Shown piece after piece: positions 20,968-28,683 of a stretch of DNA of 64,000 bases (the stretch's first letter is position 1; every line of letters starts with the position of its first letter). Below the pieces are notes generated by a model, which was given only the letters and a program-made list of their open reading frames with translations, had not been told where the DNA came from and made no database searches. The stretch is from Pseudomonas cremoricolorata (GTDB lineage Bacteria > Pseudomonadota > Gammaproteobacteria > Pseudomonadales > Pseudomonadaceae). Both the position numbers and the translations under genes were made by a program. The DNA lies in contig NZ_CP009455.1 of assembly GCF_000759535.1 (NCBI RefSeq), positions 930,001-994,000 of the forward strand, written 5' to 3'.

Positions 20968-21465
20968 TCAGCAATCGGGCTTGCCAGCGGTGTATTTCTT
21001 CGACGGGTCGATCGCCGCCTTGAACTCACGTAGCGCCTTGGCGCCGATCAGCAGCGGGTAATTGAAGCTGCTGCGGTCCACCAGGTTCACCTCGACGGTG
21101 CGTTTCACATCACCCAGGCACAGCTCCAGGTCGACCACCGGGCGGCTGGAGGTTTCCGGTGCGTCGTCCTCCCCTTCCTCGGCGCGGTTCTTGATGTTGC
21201 TGATGCGCGCCACCTTGTGTTCGTAGACCTTGCTGCCAGCATCGGGGGTCGCCAGGCGGAAGCGTACCCAATCCTCGCCATCACGCTTGAAGCGCTCGAT
21301 GTCCTTGGCCGACAGCGAGGCGGTGTAGGCACCGGTATCCATCTTGGCCTTGAAGGTCTGGCCGATGTCGACCACGGTGATGTTCTCGTAACGTCCATAC
21401 AGGTTCGGGTCGGCAGCCATTACCGGCAAAGCGACAAGCGACAGCAGGGCAAGCAGAGGTTTCAC
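20968..21465 (-). CDS. RimB-like ATP-dependent zinc protease family (putative retropepsin-fold) protein, secreted
   Basis: A 165-residue protein of the PF05618-type family (often named ATP-dependent zinc protease or RimB/RloA-like). GTG at 21465 is chosen because it follows an AGGAGCC ribosome-binding site and begins a signal peptide, MKPLLALLSLVALPVMA; the mature protein would be periplasmic. The motif KMDTGAYTASL is the aspartic-protease-like DTG signature. Near the C-terminus, YPLLIGAKAL resembles the second conserved motif of retropepsin folds. Its substrate is unknown. Convergent with the GST gene and divergent from the acyltransferase gene. Confidence 0.8.
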   Translation of the reverse strand: MKPLLALLSLVALPVMAADPNLYGRYENITVVDIGQTFKAKMDTGAYTASLSAKDIERFKRDGEDWVRFRLATPDAGSKVYEHKVARISNIKNRAEEGEDDAPETSSRPVVDLELCLGDVKRTVEVNLVDRSSFNYPLLIGAKALREFKAAIDPSKKYTAGKPDC

Positions 21466-21642
21466 AGGGCAGGCTCCTAATAGGGGGTCGATGCTTAGAG
21501 TACGCGCTGGGCAGAGGTTCGCCGCGTCACGCTCAAAAACACAACCAGAAACATTTACCAGCACTGCGACCCGCTAGACATTTGGCGTGAGGTGCCGCGC
21601 TGCTTATCATTGCGCCCTGACTCATTCGTGCAAGGTTCTATT

Positions 21643-22530
21643 ATGCGCCGCCTGCTCACTGGCACCCTCGTCGCCCTATTGCTGCTGCTCAACACCCTCG
21701 TGCTGATCGGCCCCTTGCTGGTCTGCGCGCTGATCAAGCTGGTGCTGCCTGGGCGCTACCGCGATTACGCCTCGGCCGGGGTGATGTGGTTCGCCGAAAC
21801 CTGGGCGGAAATCGACAAATTCATCTTTGCCCGCTGCGTACGCACGCAATGGGACATCCGCGGCGCAGAAAACCTGCGTCGCGACACCTCCTATCTGACC
21901 ATCAGCAACCACCAGAGCTGGGTCGACATCCCTGCGTTGATGGAAGCACTCAACCGGCGTACGCCGTTCTTCAAGTTCTTCCTCAAGAAAGAACTGATCT
22001 GGGTGCCACTGCTGGGCCTGGCCTGGTGGGGCTTGGACTATCCGTTCATGAAGCGCTACAGCAAGGCGTTTCTGGACAAGCACCCGGAGTTGAAAGGCAA
22101 GGACCTGGAGATCACCAAGGCCGCCTGCGAGCTGTACAAGCGCCAACCAGTCAACGTCGTCAACTACCTCGAAGGCACCCGCTTCACCCCCGCCAAGCAC
22201 GCCGAGCAGCAGTCGCCCTACCGTCACCTGCTCAAACCCAAGGCCGGTGGCGTCGCCTTCGTACTCGCCGCCATGGGCGAGCAGCTCGATGCCCTGCTGG
22301 ATGTGACCATAGTCTACCCAGGCGACAAGGCCCCGGGGTTCTGGGACCTGGTCAACGGCAGCATCAGCCGGGTGATCGTCGACATCCAGGTACGCGAACT
22401 CGACCCGGTGCTGTGGAGCGGGGATTACGAGAATGATCCCGAGTTTCGCAAGGTGGTGCAGGGGTGGGTGAATGGGTTGTGGTCGGAGAAGGATGAGCGG
22501 ATTGGACGGTTGAGGGGGGAGATGCGGTGA
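21643..22530 (+). CDS. YihG-like 1-acyl-glycerol-3-phosphate-type acyltransferase
   Basis: A 295-residue membrane-associated acyltransferase. An N-terminal membrane segment (about residues 5-30) precedes the PlsC-type catalytic block: TISNHQSWVDI provides the H-X4-D motif, FFLKKELIWVPLLG is the second block and NYLEGTRFT the third. The family acylates lysophosphatidic acid or related lysophospholipids; YihG homologues have this length. The most likely start is ATG 21643; an earlier in-frame start would place charged residues before the signal anchor. It borders the A+T-richer patch that begins just downstream. Confidence 0.88.
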   Translation: MRRLLTGTLVALLLLLNTLVLIGPLLVCALIKLVLPGRYRDYASAGVMWFAETWAEIDKFIFARCVRTQWDIRGAENLRRDTSYLTISNHQSWVDIPALMEALNRRTPFFKFFLKKELIWVPLLGLAWWGLDYPFMKRYSKAFLDKHPELKGKDLEITKAACELYKRQPVNVVNYLEGTRFTPAKHAEQQSPYRHLLKPKAGGVAFVLAAMGEQLDALLDVTIVYPGDKAPGFWDLVNGSISRVIVDIQVRELDPVLWSGDYENDPEFRKVVQGWVNGLWSEKDERIGRLRGEMR

Positions 22531-22718
22531 TTTCCATTGCTCATGAGAAGCTTTCGACGTGGGATCGGTCCCAAATGCATGTTTAGCTTTGCCCATTAGA
22601 CAACAGAAGACGCCACCTGCACTTAGCTATCATTTTTGCCAGTAGCGGTATCGCATATTTATTCAGCATGCTACCAAGACCTTGAATAGATCGGTCATTC
22701 CGTTATCAGGAGAAAGAT

Positions 22719-23702
22719 ATGCGAGCTGAACATGAACCAACGCACCTATTTTACCAGGACAATACAGTAAGCGTATGTAAAGCAGGCGTTAATGCCCGAC
22801 GACTCCTACGCCGGGGCGAAATGCTACTGACGGACATGTCAAATATGTCTACCCTTTCGTTGCTGGCCACCGACCTTAGCGGGTCGATCTTGATAGCAAC
22901 CCATCAAGAACAAAACGAAATACGCAACTACTCATGTTATGGCGTCGAGCCTCAGACCCAGTCAAAGACATGGCCTCCTGGATTCAATGGTGAAGTATAC
23001 GATTCAACAACCCAGTGCTATGCGCTGGGTAATGGGTATAGGAATTTCAGTCCTGCGGCAATGCGCTTCTATTCACCAGACGACTTAAGCCCTTTCGATA
23101 GCGGCGGACTGAATGCTTACTGCTACTGCATGGGAGACCCCATAAATCACATTGATCCAACTGGACACAGTCGGTCTTGGCTATTTTCAAACTACGCTCC
23201 AGCCAAGGAGCTTAAGGAACGCGCCGCTTCACACAACCAGCTAGCTCAACAAAGGAACTCGCTTGCGAAAGCCCGCGAGTACATCATCTCCAAGTGGGAA
23301 AAAAACCAATTAAGAAGTCCGAAAAATAATCGCAGATACAATAACTTAGCAGCGTCTATTCCCGCTCTAGAAAAGCGCGTATCGGAGAGCGAGAAGAATT
23401 TCACCAAGCTCTACGGGCCTACTTATCAATCCAGCTCGCAACAGAGAATTACTCTGAGATATTCGGAACTTGAAAGACAACGAGACGTGATCGCGCTTCA
23501 AAGCCTTCCCCGGGTTGACTACACCAAAAAAACAGCAACACGTCCAATGCGATCCACTGCGCTTAGTAAATCATGGCTCACACCAGAAGAGCATGATTAT
23601 TATGACGGGCAGAGCAGGCTCAGCATTTCTTTTTCGGGGCTAGCAAACATTATCAAAAATCGCAATGCTGAAGCGGCCGCTTCGATCAGAGGACAAGTGT
23701 AA
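22719..23702 (+). CDS. Orphan RHS-repeat-associated core protein with a basic C-terminal domain (copy 1)
   Basis: A 327-residue protein that begins with an HLFYQD-type N-terminus and contains the RHS-associated core at about residues 85-145 (ALGNGYRNFSPAAMRFYSPDDLSPF, then GGLNAYCYC and DPINHIDPTGH). It lacks the YD-repeat barrel of full-length RHS proteins. In polymorphic toxins the residues after the DPxGH motif are a variable effector domain. Here that part (about 148-327) is charged, Lys/Arg-rich and predicted largely helical, with no recognised active site. An AGGAG ribosome-binding site precedes ATG 22719. Codon use is more A+T-rich than in flanking genes, suggesting horizontal origin. 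No immunity gene is evident next to it. Confidence 0.8.
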   Translation: MRAEHEPTHLFYQDNTVSVCKAGVNARRLLRRGEMLLTDMSNMSTLSLLATDLSGSILIATHQEQNEIRNYSCYGVEPQTQSKTWPPGFNGEVYDSTTQCYALGNGYRNFSPAAMRFYSPDDLSPFDSGGLNAYCYCMGDPINHIDPTGHSRSWLFSNYAPAKELKERAASHNQLAQQRNSLAKAREYIISKWEKNQLRSPKNNRRYNNLAASIPALEKRVSESEKNFTKLYGPTYQSSSQQRITLRYSELERQRDVIALQSLPRVDYTKKTATRPMRSTALSKSWLTPEEHDYYDGQSRLSISFSGLANIIKNRNAEAAASIRGQV

Positions 23703-24101
23703 ATCAGCCAGCCTTGTGCAAGATCCAGGAGTCAGTTGCAGAGCACTGAAAACCGCATCATTTACGATTCCAATTTGCACTGTAAAAACACCCAATGAAG
23801 CCCTTCATTCTGAGGGCTTCGTTATGAAAAATACGAAACCTGTTCGTCAGTAGATCTCTGCGCGGGAATACCGCCTATACCTCACGACTTAAACCCCTGA
23901 AACACTTAATTATTTAGCAGGCTTGGGCTCTATCTGACAAGTCTTAAGGCATAGGTGAGACAATTCTGATGGCTACTCTGGCTATCGCTCCCCGCTTTTT
24001 CTTAACTCAGCCTCACCAAATATCGAGGCGTCCTGTACAGGGCCTAGGAGTCCGGCGCTAGGCACTAGATGCAATCCGGCCCCTCGCGGACGAATCTGCT
24101 G
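23703..24101. other. Intergenic region after RHS copy 1
   Basis: 399 bp, A+T-rich, with no supported gene. It holds the hairpin at 23797-23820; beyond that I see no coding pattern or clear repeat. Confidence 0.6.
23797..23820 (+). terminator. Hairpin downstream of RHS copy 1
   Basis: GAAGCCC and GGGCTTC flank a 10-nt loop, about 95 bp after the RHS stop. There is no strong T-run, so termination is only probable. Confidence 0.45.
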
Positions 24102-24353
24102 CTATTCAGCGTCGAGTTCGATGTTATTCATAAGCATATTCGCTAACTCACTCGAGTAACCCGCAGCGCCCAGCAGCTTGTGACCATCATCTGCGTCACA
24201 CTGATGGATGAGATGGGTGATGTAGCCGAGCAGGATGGAAACGTATTCGTGGGCGAGTTCTGCGTGTATCCCTGGGGTCAGTTGGAATGGCGGAAGCTCA
24301 ACGATGTCGGGTAAATAAGGATTGCCAATGGAAGTACTACGTGTTTGCGCCAC
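24102..24353 (-). CDS. Small hypothetical protein (83 aa)
   Basis: GTG-initiated frame encoding a short acidic protein. The helical segment HAELAHEYVSILLGYITHLIHQCDADD is reminiscent of the short DUF3077/DUF6124-like proteins common in Pseudomonas, but I cannot confirm membership. It lies between two RHS-core genes on the opposite strand, within the A+T-richer patch. The ribosome-binding site is weak. It might be unrelated to the RHS genes, or a small accessory or immunity protein; nothing in the sequence decides this. Confidence 0.5.
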   Translation of the reverse strand: MAQTRSTSIGNPYLPDIVELPPFQLTPGIHAELAHEYVSILLGYITHLIHQCDADDGHKLLGAAGYSSELANMLMNNIELDAE

Positions 24354-24670
24354 GTACTGCAGCGGCTGCAGCGCGCCTCGCCAGTAGCAGACTACCCAGC
24401 TCTGATGCCCTGAGACTGCTCGCCTGAGATGCCACGGTAAACCCGTGCCACGTGATTGAGTAGGTGAGATTTAGGGGTCGCAACCGCATGAGTAGCGGAC
24501 GGATGCCAGCGTTTTCTCAGCTTGATGCGGGAAACGAGACTGGCGTATCGCTCAACATGGGCTTATCCCCCAGCCCCAGCCATTCGCAGAGCTATTATTT
24601 CTACCAGTTTCATTATTTAACCGACTGCTTAAGATATTCATCTGCGTCATCATGCACCGCGGAGCCATCT
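24354..24670. other. Intergenic region before RHS copy 2
   Basis: 317 bp without a supported gene. The RHS copy 2 frame is open back to 24464, but the upstream codons encode a low-complexity stretch unlike the family N-terminus. Promoter elements were not placed. Confidence 0.5.
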
Positions 24671-25588
24671 ATGGGCTTTAAGTCATTTTTCTATCAAGAC
24701 GGCAGGCTCTCCAGCGCTACGCAACACCATCTTTGCCGACGAATACTGCGCGCCGGTGATGTTGCCGTGGCAGAACGACAAACGGGGAGTATCCACTTCA
24801 CTGGTTTCCTCGCGACAGATAATGCAGGCACCATCCTCCACCTACGAGCAAGCGAACGGAGGGAGTCTCATAGCTATACCGCTTACGGACATGATCCTTT
24901 ACTGCCATCCCCCAGTACATTACTCGGATTCAACGGAGAACCTCAGCATTCTGAATTGCCCGGTGCACTGCTAGGCAATGGCTATCGCGCCTATTCGTCA
25001 ACATTGATGCGTTTTTGCTCAGCTGATAGCTGGAGCCCATTTGCACTGGGAGGGCTGAACGCCTATTGCTATTGTTTGGGCGACCCCGTCAATCGATCTG
25101 ATAGAACGGGCCATCTCAGTTTTGGTGTTTTGGCGAAAGCAATCTTGAAGTTCAGGAGGCCGCCTCCCCGCCCCGTTCCTCATACGGGCTCGACGGGACT
25201 GATGTTCATAACCGCGCCAAGCCCTGCGAAAGTAAACAGGCCAGAAGCACGCGTTGCTCCCAATCCCAGAACCTCGCCGCCAAGTCCATCAACTGCTCAA
25301 GCGGTCAACGAGTCAGTGCGGAACGTGGGACTAGCCGACAGCGTTTCCGGTCAAGCTCCAACCGCGTGGCCGCATGGCACCACCAATGGCTGGATGGAGA
25401 TAACCTCGCCAGATCCAATCCAGCGCCGCGTTTCCGACAGCGTGCGGTCTACAGATACATCCAGAGATTCAACCCCTGCGAGCAGTCGCTCTCCAAGCCC
25501 AGTTCGTCGCTCCATGCCAGACTTCGTGGAGCGTGCCCATCACATCCGGCAAAGCAATTACTACAGTAGACGCCAAGACCCATCATGA
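24671..25588 (+). CDS. Orphan RHS-repeat-associated core protein with a Pro/Ser-rich tail (copy 2)
   Basis: From ATG 24671 (GGAG ribosome-binding site 6 bp upstream) a 305-residue protein starts MGFKSFFYQDGRLS, parallel to the HLFYQD start of copy 1. The RHS core follows (about residues 80-145): LLGFNGE, LLGNGYRAYSSTLMRFCSADSWSPF, GGLNAYCYC and DPVNRSDRTGH. The last motif is diverged from the canonical DPTGH. The C-terminal ~160 residues are Pro/Ser/Thr-rich and look disordered, quite unlike the tails of the other two copies. The stop codon lies against the fdhA terminator. Function unknown. Confidence 0.78.
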   Translation: MGFKSFFYQDGRLSSATQHHLCRRILRAGDVAVAERQTGSIHFTGFLATDNAGTILHLRASERRESHSYTAYGHDPLLPSPSTLLGFNGEPQHSELPGALLGNGYRAYSSTLMRFCSADSWSPFALGGLNAYCYCLGDPVNRSDRTGHLSFGVLAKAILKFRRPPPRPVPHTGSTGLMFITAPSPAKVNRPEARVAPNPRTSPPSPSTAQAVNESVRNVGLADSVSGQAPTAWPHGTTNGWMEITSPDPIQRRVSDSVRSTDTSRDSTPASSRSPSPVRRSMPDFVERAHHIRQSNYYSRRQDPS

Positions 25589-25615
25589 AAAAAAAGCCCC
25601 TCGCAAGAGGGGCTT
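25588..25615 (-). terminator. fdhA: Intrinsic terminator of fdhA
   Basis: AAGCCCCTC and GAGGGGCTT around a GCAA tetraloop. On the minus strand the stem is followed by eight T residues, so it ends transcripts from fdhA. It also abuts the stop of RHS copy 2 coming from the other side. Confidence 0.9.
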
Positions 25616-25632
25616 CGTTCAACGAACTTGCC

Positions 25633-26832
25633 TCACGCCGCACTGAACGTCTTGTGCGGGTCGATCACAAACTTCTTCGGCACGCCGGCATCGAACTCGC
25701 CGTAGCCGCGAGGCGCATCGTCGAGGCTGATGACTTCCACGCCCACCACTTCTGCGATGTTGATGCGGTCCCACATGATCGCCTGCATCAGCTGGCGGTT
25801 GTACTTCATGGTTGGGGTCTGGCCGGTGTGGAAGCTGTGCGATTTGGCCCAGCCGAGGCCGAAGCGTACGCTCAGGGCACCGCTCTTGGCAGCGGCATCC
25901 ACCGCGCCTGGGTCTTCGGTGACGTACAGGCCCGGAATACCGATCTTGCCGGCAACGCGGGTAACCTGCATCAGGGAGTTGAGCACAGTGGCCGGAGCCT
26001 CGTGCTTGGCGCCTTCATGGCCGTGGCCGCGGGCTTCGAAGCCGACGGCGTCGATGGCGCAGTCCACTTCCGGCTCGCCGAGGATGTCCTCGATCTGCGC
26101 GTGCAGCGGGGTATCCAGCGACAGGTCGACCACTTCGAAGCCTTGCGCCTTGGCATGGGCCAGACGGGCCGGGTTGAGGTCGCCGACGATGACGCAGGCG
26201 GCGCCGAGCAGGCGCGCGGAAGCGGCAGCCGCTAGGCCGACCGGACCGGCACCAGCAACGTAAACGGTGCTGCCCGGGCCGACGCCGGCAGTGACGGCGC
26301 CGTGGTAGCCGGTCGGCAGGATGTCGGACAGGCAGGTCAGGTCACGGATCTTCTCCATGGCCTTGTCGTAGTCAGGCAGCTTCAGCAGGTTGAAGTCGGC
26401 GTACGGCACCAGCACGTATTCGGCCTGGCCGCCTGTCCAGTCGCCCATGTCGACGTAACCGTAGGCGCCGCCTGCACGGGCCGGGTTGACGGTCAGGCAG
26501 ACGCCGGTGTGCATCTCTTTGCACGAGCGGCAGCGGCCGCAGGCAACGTTGAACGGTACGGAGACCAGGTCGCCGATCTGCATGCGCTCGACGTCGCTAC
26601 CTTTTTCGACGATCTGACCGGTGATTTCGTGGCCCAGCACCAGGCCGACCTGGGCGGTGGTACGGCCGCGCACCATGTGCTGGTCCGAACCGCAGATGTT
26701 GGTGGAAACCACCTTGAGGATCACGCCATGCTCGATCTTCTTGCCGCGTGGATCTTGCATTTTCGGGTAGTCGATTTTCTGTACTTCGACCTTGCCAGCG
26801 CCGAGATACACCACTCCACGATTGCCAGACAT
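25633..26832 (-). CDS. fdhA: Glutathione-independent formaldehyde dehydrogenase FdhA
   Basis: NAD-dependent zinc alcohol-dehydrogenase-family enzyme that oxidises (or dismutates) formaldehyde without glutathione. The 399-residue length equals the well-studied P. putida enzyme. Catalytic-zinc ligands include Cys47 and His68; the structural-zinc cysteines are Cys98, Cys101, Cys104 and Cys112. The nucleotide-binding loop is VYVAGAGPVGLAAA. It lies 268 bp downstream of purU on the same strand and removes formaldehyde released by betaine, dimethylglycine and sarcosine demethylation. Confidence 0.96.
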   Translation of the reverse strand: MSGNRGVVYLGAGKVEVQKIDYPKMQDPRGKKIEHGVILKVVSTNICGSDQHMVRGRTTAQVGLVLGHEITGQIVEKGSDVERMQIGDLVSVPFNVACGRCRSCKEMHTGVCLTVNPARAGGAYGYVDMGDWTGGQAEYVLVPYADFNLLKLPDYDKAMEKIRDLTCLSDILPTGYHGAVTAGVGPGSTVYVAGAGPVGLAAAASARLLGAACVIVGDLNPARLAHAKAQGFEVVDLSLDTPLHAQIEDILGEPEVDCAIDAVGFEARGHGHEGAKHEAPATVLNSLMQVTRVAGKIGIPGLYVTEDPGAVDAAAKSGALSVRFGLGWAKSHSFHTGQTPTMKYNRQLMQAIMWDRINIAEVVGVEVISLDDAPRGYGEFDAGVPKKFVIDPHKTFSAA

Positions 26833-27030
26833 GCTCTTACCTCGCTTGATTTGTACTTATGCAGCGTTGGGTAGCACCGTCCCTCGTGGACGGCATGTGT
26901 AACTGGATCGATCAGGGCCAGGCAGCCCTTTGTACTGCGTTCGATTGTGGTCTTGTCGCAGGGCGATGCCCTGACTGGAAACGACGGGCGGATATCTTTT
27001 TACGCCAGCAGATAAGGGGGGCGACTGGGC

Positions 27031-27075
27031 TGGGCCGGCTTTGCCGGCCATCGCGAGTGGACTCGCTCCTACGGG
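27031..27075. repeat. REP-like palindrome
   Basis: GGGCCGGCTTTGCCGGCC followed by ATCGCGA and a CTCGCTCCTAC end. This is the same unit as the pair at 51961-52122, a P. putida-type REP element in the purU-fdhA spacer. Confidence 0.8.
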
Positions 27076-27100
27076 TAATCGGAGCTTTACCGGTGGTCGG

Positions 27101-27958
27101 TCAGAGCACCACCGTCCGATTGGCATTGAGAAACACCCGCCGCTCGAGGTGGTAACCCACGGCGCGGGCCAGGGTCAGGCATTCGATATCGCGCCCCTTG
27201 GCGATCAGGTCGTCGGGGTAGTAGGTGTGGTCCACCACTTCCACGCCCTGGGCGATGATCGGGCCTTCGTCGAGGTCGTTGTTGATGTAGTGCGCGGTGG
27301 CACCGACCATCTTCACACCCTTGTTGTAGGCCTGGTGATACGGCTTGGCGCCCTTGAAGCCGGGCAGCAGGGAGTGGTGGATGTTGATCGCCCAGCCGTC
27401 CAGGCGGCGGCACAGCTCGGGCGACAGCACCTGCATGTAGCGCGCCAGCACCACCAGCTCGGCGCCGCTGTCCTCGATCACCTGCAACACCTTGCGCTCC
27501 TGGCCAGGCTTGTCCTTGGGATCGAGGGGGAAATGGTAGTAGGGAATCTTGTGCCACTGCGCCAGTGGCTCGAGGTCGGGGTGGTTGGACACCACGGCGA
27601 CGATGTCCATGCCCAACTGGCCGATGCGCTGACGGTAGAGCAGGTCATTCAGGCAGTGGTCGGCCTTGGAGACCATGATCACCACCTTGGGGCGGTGATT
27701 GGGCGCGGTCAGCTCGAAGGCCATGCCGAACGGCTCGCTGCGTTCGGCGAAGGCTGCCCGGAAGGCCTGTTCATCGAAGTCGTCCGGCTGGCGGAATTCG
27801 ACGCGGATGAAGAAGCGCCCCGACAGCCGATCGTCGAAGGAATGGTGCTCGGTGACGTAGCAGCGCTGCTCGAACAGCAGCCGTGTCACGACATCGACGG
27901 TGCCGAGCATGCTCGGGCAATCGGCGGTGAGAATCCAGGTATCCGGTGCCCGACTCAT
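27101..27958 (-). CDS. purU: Formyltetrahydrofolate deformylase PurU
   Basis: Hydrolyses 10-formyl-THF to formate and THF. The 285-residue protein has an N-terminal ACT-like regulatory domain (about 1-80) and a formyltransferase-fold catalytic domain with INIHHSLLPGFKG and the DLDEGPIIAQ aspartate. It lies 12 bp after soxG in the sarcosine oxidase operon. There it can release one-carbon units gained from sarcosine as formate and recycle THF. Confidence 0.95.
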   Translation of the reverse strand: MSRAPDTWILTADCPSMLGTVDVVTRLLFEQRCYVTEHHSFDDRLSGRFFIRVEFRQPDDFDEQAFRAAFAERSEPFGMAFELTAPNHRPKVVIMVSKADHCLNDLLYRQRIGQLGMDIVAVVSNHPDLEPLAQWHKIPYYHFPLDPKDKPGQERKVLQVIEDSGAELVVLARYMQVLSPELCRRLDGWAINIHHSLLPGFKGAKPYHQAYNKGVKMVGATAHYINNDLDEGPIIAQGVEVVDHTYYPDDLIAKGRDIECLTLARAVGYHLERRVFLNANRTVVL

Positions 27959-27970
27959 GCTGATGCTCCT

Positions 27971-28603
27971 CTAGGCTTCGATCGCCAGACCATACTCCGC
28001 CGAAGCGTCCTGCAGCCACAGCCACCAGTAGTCCGAGAAACTGCGACGGATGACCAGTTCCCAGGTCTCTTCGCCGGTGCGACGAATCACCAGTTGCGAC
28101 TTGGCGAACACCGTACCGACCGCTTTGCCGACCGGGAAATTGTTCGGGTGCACGTCGTAGCTGGTGGATTTCATCAGCACCTGGCGCACGTTCGGGCCAC
28201 GCAGTTCCAGCAGGCTCTGCCCGCCGCTGACGTTGACCACCTGAATGTGCAGGCCGGCAGCGGCGTCGCGCAGTTTCTGCTCGACTTCCACTTCCTGACC
28301 GCCAGGGACGATCAGCAGCCACTCATCGGGACCGACCCACTGCAGCGAGGTGTCGCCGCTGGAAACCAGCTGCAACGCGCCAGGCAGCTCCAGGCCCAAG
28401 GCCTTCTGCACGGCGCTGGCGAAGGCCTCGTCGTGGCCATCGCCACGCAGGGTCAGGTGACCGAGGAATTTGTGCTCACGCAGGGTCACGCCTGCGTTCT
28501 GACGGCCCTTGCCGACCAGGCTACGCAGGTCGGCGTGGTGCAGCGGCGACTCGGCCCGGGCGTTGCCGCTGGGGTTTTGCTCGAAGACGTTGATAGCGCT
28601 CAT
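27971..28603 (-). CDS. soxG: Sarcosine oxidase gamma subunit SoxG
   Basis: A 210-residue small subunit of heterotetrameric sarcosine oxidase, with a fold related to aminomethyltransferase; it forms part of the THF side of the complex. The C-terminal RRSFSDYWWLWLQDASAEYGL stretch is characteristic of SoxG. It lies between soxA (80 bp upstream) and purU (12 bp downstream). Confidence 0.93.
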   Translation of the reverse strand: MSAINVFEQNPSGNARAESPLHHADLRSLVGKGRQNAGVTLREHKFLGHLTLRGDGHDEAFASAVQKALGLELPGALQLVSSGDTSLQWVGPDEWLLIVPGGQEVEVEQKLRDAAAGLHIQVVNVSGGQSLLELRGPNVRQVLMKSTSYDVHPNNFPVGKAVGTVFAKSQLVIRRTGEETWELVIRRSFSDYWWLWLQDASAEYGLAIEA

Positions 28604-28636
28604 GTGTTACCTGCCTTGAATTCTGTAGTGCGCATG

Positions 28637-28669
28637 GGGTGTGAGAGCCGATACCAGCCCCCCACACCC
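28637..28669 (-). other. Hairpin in the soxA-soxG spacer
   Basis: GGGTGTG and CACACCC separated by 19 nt in the only wide gap inside the sox genes. Without a T-run it is more likely an mRNA-stabilising or attenuating stem than a terminator. Confidence 0.35.
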
Positions 28670-28683
28670 TGCGGTCCGGGGTA

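Noticed and set aside
22531..25632. Genomic island with integrase or IS element
   Set aside because: Despite A+T-rich composition and RHS genes, no transposase, integrase, tRNA att site or terminal inverted repeats were found.
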